Shown here piece after piece: positions 60,463-64,000 of a stretch of 64,000 nucleotides of DNA. The notes beneath the pieces are model-generated. The model saw nothing but the letters and a program-made list of their open reading frames with translations. It made no database searches and had not been told where the DNA came from. How positions within the stretch are numbered: the first letter of the stretch is position 1; each line of letters begins with the position of its first letter. Where the stretch lies: NCBI GenBank assembly GCA_002449845.1, contig DJXW01000014.1, forward strand, positions 1 to 64,000, written 5' to 3'. The stretch is from Prevotella sp. UBA6994. Its GTDB lineage: Bacteria; Bacteroidota; Bacteroidia; Bacteroidales; Bacteroidaceae. The translations under genes were made by a program, and so were the position numbers.

Positions 60463-61859
60463 TTGTTAAGGTTGAGCTTTTTTATTTTTTTAATTTGATA
60501 TCTCAATATCGATTGTATGTCATTGGACGGATGTGGGATGGAATCAAAAGTTTTTTCGATGGAAAACAGTTGATTACCGTATTTATCAAACCCTTTCTTG
60601 ACGGTAATGTCTTCATGTGTGTCTTCGATGTCTATTATGAATTGTGGTCCAAGGGCATATTTGTATTGTTGATATAGAATAGGAGGACTGTTGGTGAAAA
60701 GCATTGTCTTTTCACCTGCCTTCAATGGAGCATTGATTCGCTCGTAGTACCAAAATAAGTCGAGAATATCTCCTCGGTTGAGATGTTTGATAGGTAAGTC
60801 TTTTGGGCGTTTCTTGATGGGATTTTTCCAAGTGCCAGGACAAACATATTGATCTACGTTAACGTCTATCACCTTACCGTTTGGCTTGATGATTCTCACT
60901 CCCATAAACGTCCTTCCACGTTTTTTGAGGTAGATTTTTTTCTTGTATTCCTTGAGGTATGACCATTCGTTTACACCATTAAAGTCATTAATCTTTACCC
61001 TGATTCGATAAAGATATGAGGTATATGAACCTGCTCCTTTGGAGAAAAATGTTCCAGCTAACCCCGTCATGATAAAGGGAGCCCATTCAATGTGCTTGTC
61101 ACTGTTTGGGATGATATTGGTCTCAAAATATTTGGCAAGAATGACAGAAGAACTGTCTCGGAACTTTTTGGGACAAACGGTATCAACGAAGTGAGGTAAA
61201 TTCATTTCCCATACCTTTTGGCGAATATGGTCTGCGTATTGTGAATAATCGTCATCCAAATACATTCTGTATGCCTTGATGCCTTGGCTCACGTCAACGT
61301 TGTTGATTTGCGTGATTTGGTCTTGCATCCTGATGATACCTATGTTCTTGATAGCCATGTTACGATGGATGGTGACAAATCCGACGTGGCTGATTTTGAC
61401 GATTGCATTTTCTATTTCACATGGGATGGTGAACCATCCGCTTTCATTGCTCACACCCGTGGCTATCTTGGAAGTGTCATTGGGCGCGGTAATGCTGATG
61501 TTGGCATAACTGATGGGGCTGTTTCTGGTATCTACCAATCTGCCCATGAGTTTGTATGGTCCTTTTACCCTACTTTCCACATAGATGGTGTTGCCTTCTA
61601 AGGAGATGTCCATAGGATAAAAGCCTACCACCGTATGAACGGCATCGGGTACACTCTGATTGTTGATGTCGCATGTAACTTTGAAATCTTCCAATTCATC
61701 ATAGATGAAACTCACGTGCCAGTCTTCGCTTGCCTTGTCAATGGCGATAAGTGCATCCGATAATGAAACGTTTCGGAACGACTTGTTGATGCGCTGTGCC
61801 ATAGCATGTGATGCGGTCAACAAGCTAATCAGTGTAAGTATGTAAATGGCTCTTTTCAT
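60459..61859 (-). CDS. STN plus carboxypeptidase-regulatory-like domain protein without a barrel
   Basis: Secreted protein of 466 residues; the signal ends SHAMAQ. An STN domain follows (about 25-95; INKSFRNVSLSDALIAIDKA, GFYPMDISLEGNTIYVE), the type that TonB-linked receptors use to contact anti-sigma factors. Next comes a carboxypeptidase D regulatory-like fold (about 100-190; GRLVDTRNSPISYANISI). The C-terminal half (KPNGKVIDVNVDQYV, LNRGDILDLFWYYER) recalls DUF3857-like segments. There is no plug or barrel. Its start overlaps the sigma-fusion stop (ATGA), and its stop overlaps the next start, so the three proteins are made together. Confidence 0.78.
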   Translation of the reverse strand: MKRAIYILTLISLLTASHAMAQRINKSFRNVSLSDALIAIDKASEDWHVSFIYDELEDFKVTCDINNQSVPDAVHTVVGFYPMDISLEGNTIYVESRVKGPYKLMGRLVDTRNSPISYANISITAPNDTSKIATGVSNESGWFTIPCEIENAIVKISHVGFVTIHRNMAIKNIGIIRMQDQITQINNVDVSQGIKAYRMYLDDDYSQYADHIRQKVWEMNLPHFVDTVCPKKFRDSSSVILAKYFETNIIPNSDKHIEWAPFIMTGLAGTFFSKGAGSYTSYLYRIRVKINDFNGVNEWSYLKEYKKKIYLKKRGRTFMGVRIIKPNGKVIDVNVDQYVCPGTWKNPIKKRPKDLPIKHLNRGDILDLFWYYERINAPLKAGEKTMLFTNSPPILYQQYKYALGPQFIIDIEDTHEDITVKKGFDKYGNQLFSIEKTFDSIPHPSNDIQSILRYQIKKIKKLNLNK

Positions 61860-62722
61860 TCTATGATTAATTTTTCTTGTTGACCTATCCGAATATGAAA
61901 GTGATTGAAATGGTTGAGTTGCTTAACCACTTGTTCAAGGCTTTCTTCTTGATTCCATTGGAAGTATAGGCGCAAGTTACTTGCCTCCTTATTTTTGACA
62001 TCAATTTCCACCTTATAATATATAGCTATCTGTTGGATGATTTGATAAAGTGCCTCGTTCTCAAAAATGATGGTGGTTGGCGGGGTAGAAAGGTTGTCTT
62101 CCTTTTGGATAATACCACTTGGATGGAGTGGGGTGGATGGTGTGGAAATGGCTTGACGATGGTGATACCACCGAATGCCCATTGCCACGGCAATCACCAT
62201 CATCGTTAATGCTAATAGTATGCCTATGAAACGGGCGGAAATCTTGTGACGGGCTTGTAAGATGTGCTTGTAAACGGCTGGAATGCTGATACCCATGATA
62301 TGGGAGATTTCCCGATAGGTCATATTCTCGCCGTAGCGCAACAGAAAAATCTTCTTGGTTTTAGGCGACATCTTGCTTTCTGCATAGTTGATAATGTCTA
62401 TTGCATCAAGGGTGTTGGGAGTTTCATCGGGCTGTTCGTAGTTTGATTCCGTAATGAGATACGTGCGTGCCTTTTGTTGTACTTGTTTATGCTTGATGAT
62501 GTCTTGGCAGCGATGGCGAACACTTGAAAGTAAGTAACTTTTCCACTGAGTAGCATCACCATCATCAATGTGGTCAACTAACCAAGTGAATATGTCACTT
62601 ACCACGTCTTTGGCCTCTTCTTCATCGTGCAGAATGGAATATGCCAATTGATACATTTCTACATTATAGAGATTGTAGAGATGTTCTATCTTCGTCTGTT
62701 TATTATAACCGTTTTTTCCCAT
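61856..62722 (-). CDS. ECF sigma factor fused to membrane helix and DUF4974 anti-sigma-type domain
   Basis: Protein of 288 residues. Region 2 of an ECF sigma factor spans about 14-80 (LAYSILHDEEEAKDVVSDIF), and region 4 about 118-162 (SPKTKKIFLLRYGENMTYRE, then IMGISIPAVYKHILQARHKI). A single membrane helix (165-183) follows, a linker, and then 217-288 matches the pattern of DUF4974, the C-terminal periplasmic domain of FecR anti-sigma factors (IFENEALYQIIQQIAIYYKV). The central FecR domain is missing. Usual systems use separate sigma and FecR genes; here both functions seem to be on one chain. It is first in a three-gene overlapping operon. Confidence 0.85.
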   Translation of the reverse strand: MGKNGYNKQTKIEHLYNLYNVEMYQLAYSILHDEEEAKDVVSDIFTWLVDHIDDGDATQWKSYLLSSVRHRCQDIIKHKQVQQKARTYLITESNYEQPDETPNTLDAIDIINYAESKMSPKTKKIFLLRYGENMTYREISHIMGISIPAVYKHILQARHKISARFIGILLALTMMVIAVAMGIRWYHHRQAISTPSTPLHPSGIIQKEDNLSTPPTTIIFENEALYQIIQQIAIYYKVEIDVKNKEASNLRLYFQWNQEESLEQVVKQLNHFNHFHIRIGQQEKLIIE

Positions 62723-62807
62723 AATCTATATATAAGACGAGAAACAATCCGAATTTTAACCTCCTATAAGATAAATTTTTCAAGAAAAAACGGTGGGCGG
62801 GATTTAT

Positions 62808-62882
62808 GTTTAGTGTTTAATGTTGAGTGTTTAGTGTAAAATAGTCATACTTTCACTAAACACTCAACACTAAACACTCAAC
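62808..62882. repeat. Long heptamer-based inverted repeat downstream of ackA
   Basis: Left arm: GTTTAGTGTTTAAT (62808-62821) then GTTGAGTGTTTAGT (62822-62835). Right arm: ACTAAACACTCAAC twice in tandem (62855-62868, 62869-62882). The 29-bp arms match at 27 positions around a 17-nt loop. Units are 14-mers built of GTTTAGT/GTTGAGT heptamers. The hairpin begins 3 nt after the ackA stop and could end its transcript. The rest of the 163-nt gap to the sigma gene shows no clear promoter element. Confidence 0.88.
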
Positions 62883-62885
62883 AAT

Positions 62886-64000
62886 TTAAGCCTTCTTCGT
62901 CAGTTCCATGGTGTCGCGAGCGATGACGATTTCCTCATCGGTAGGCACCACCCAAACTTGAACCTTTGAGTCAGGAGCAGAAATGAGCTTTTCTTCGCCA
63001 CGGCAGTTGTTGGCTTCCTCGTCCATCTTTACGCCAAGGAATTCCAAACCAGAGCAAGCACCCATACGTGTGCTGATTTGGTTCTCACCAACACCAGCTG
63101 TCCATACGATAACGTCAACACCACCCATTGCAGCTGCGTATGCACCAATGTATTTCTTGATGCGGTAGTTGTACATGCGCAATGCCAATTGAGCGCGTTC
63201 ATTGCCTTCCTTAGCAGCATTCTCTACGTCACGCATGTCGCTTGAGATACCCGTGATACCGAGAACACCACTCTCCTTGTTGAGGAAATCTGCCATTTCC
63301 TGTGGCTTCTTGCCCAACTTCTCCATGACGTATGTCACGGCACTGGGGTCGATGTCGCCAGAACGAGAACCCATCATCACACCAGCCAATGGGGTGAGCC
63401 CCATAGATGTATCGATAACCTTACCGTCTTTGATAGCAGCAACGGAAGCACCGTTACCGATGTGGCAAGTGATAATCTTCAAGTCCTTGATGTCCTTGCC
63501 CATCAACTCTGCTACGCGGTGAGAAACATAGCGGTGGCTCGTTCCGTGGAAACCATAACGGCGTACGTGATATTTCTCATACAATTCGTAAGGAATGGCA
63601 TAGAGATAAGCCTCTGGTGGCATGGTAGCGTGGAAGGCATTGTCGAACACCGTAACCTGTGGTACGTTAGGCATCAGGTGATCAACGGCACGAATACCCT
63701 TCAAGTGACCGGCGTTGTGAACAGGTGCTAAGTCGCAAAGACTCTCAATGCCAGCTTCTACACCTTCGTTGACGATGCAACTCTTCTCAAAGAGGTCGCC
63801 ACCTTGCACGATGCGGTGACCTACAGCATCAATCTCGTCGAGGCTCTTGATTGCTCCATACTCTTCGCTAAGCAATGTCTGGAATACGAAGTTCACGCCT
63901 TCCTTATGGTCAGGCATGTCGTGCATGAGGATTTTCTTCTCTCCGTTGGGTAATGTTAATTTCAAAAATGCGTTGTCGAGGCCAATACGTTCTACGCCTC
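62886..64000 (-). CDS. ackA: Acetate kinase (5' end beyond the window)
   Basis: Partial gene: about 371 C-terminal residues are present and the frame is open to the window edge, where the upstream residues read GVERIGLDNAF. Family blocks seen are GHRIVQGGD, VTVFDNAFHATMPPEAYLYAIP, RRYGFHGTSHRYVS, CHIGNGASVAAI and the late WTAGVGENQ. The first 25-30 residues, with the usual start MKILVLNCGSSS, must lie outside. The enzyme makes ATP and acetate from acetyl phosphate. The hairpin at 62808-62882 follows the stop. A pta partner, if present, would be upstream beyond the window. Confidence 0.96.
   Translation of the reverse strand, partial: GVERIGLDNAFLKLTLPNGEKKILMHDMPDHKEGVNFVFQTLLSEEYGAIKSLDEIDAVGHRIVQGGDLFEKSCIVNEGVEAGIESLCDLAPVHNAGHLKGIRAVDHLMPNVPQVTVFDNAFHATMPPEAYLYAIPYELYEKYHVRRYGFHGTSHRYVSHRVAELMGKDIKDLKIITCHIGNGASVAAIKDGKVIDTSMGLTPLAGVMMGSRSGDIDPSAVTYVMEKLGKKPQEMADFLNKESGVLGITGISSDMRDVENAAKEGNERAQLALRMYNYRIKKYIGAYAAAMGGVDVIVWTAGVGENQISTRMGACSGLEFLGVKMDEEANNCRGEEKLISAPDSKVQVWVVPTDEEIVIARDTMELTKKA

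Overview
The window is a chromosomal segment of a Bacteroidota bacterium, order Bacteroidales, most likely a Prevotella/Segatella-type organism. This is inferred from the SusC/SusD pair, a type III glutamine synthetase, dockerin-bearing glycan hydrolases, propeller/AraC regulators, lipoproteins beginning MKK...SC, and many upstream regions carrying the Bacteroidota promoter form TTTG-N19-21-TAnnTTTG. I saw no rRNA, tRNA, insertion sequence, CRISPR array or phage gene. The right end cuts acetate kinase.

Layout. 1-9.3 kb is housekeeping: on the minus strand lpxH, a MIP18/DUF59 protein, radC, a membrane GT2 glycosyltransferase and efp; on the plus strand rpmH, a PASTA protein, an RluD-type pseudouridine synthase, ddl, an acyltransferase and a NigD-like lipoprotein. 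9.3-21.9 kb is a nitrogen-assimilation block: amt-asnB leftward, and gltB-gltD-dapF-glnN rightward, from a shared 300-bp control region that holds three copies of an 11-mer. 22-24.3 kb is a divergent threonine-to-glycine pair (tdh-like and kbl). 24.4-31.0 kb is a SusC-SusD-lipoprotein operon whose SusC carries a C-terminal coiled coil and OmpA-like domain. 31.1-38.2 kb is a coupled five-gene operon: a duplicated module of a DUF6057-like membrane protein and a beta-propeller lipoprotein with a CxxCH motif, with a DUF4369-like lipoprotein between the copies. 38.3-44.2 kb holds a giant GH43/GH128 enzyme with a dockerin and a small separate dockerin protein. 44.2-47.1 kb has fucO-like, deaminase and DegT-family genes. 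47.2-52.9 kb is a pectin/galactan group: GH53 galactanase, a membrane propeller-AraC regulator and GH28 polygalacturonase. 53-58 kb has a DUF2442 protein, trpB2, a sodium:solute symporter, trxB and a glutathione peroxidase. 58.2-59.4 kb has two tandem lipoproteins. 59.5-62.7 kb is a coupled three-gene operon led by a sigma factor fused through a membrane helix to an anti-sigma-type DUF4974 domain. ackA closes the window.

Most unusual themes. (1) Three intergenic arrays share one geometry (17-bp units, usually 6-bp inverted arms around a 5-bp centre, repeated every 21-22 bp) but have unrelated arm sequences. (2) Other short arrays with 7-bp (or 14-bp) and 9-bp units occur as inverted repeats 3 nt after stop codons and as in-frame insertions in gltD, the symporter, a DegT-family gene and one DUF6057 paralogue. 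(3) A sigma/anti-sigma fusion sits beside a non-barrel STN protein. (4) SusC is fused to an OmpA-like domain. (5) CxxCH propeller lipoproteins are paired with DUF6057-like membrane proteins.
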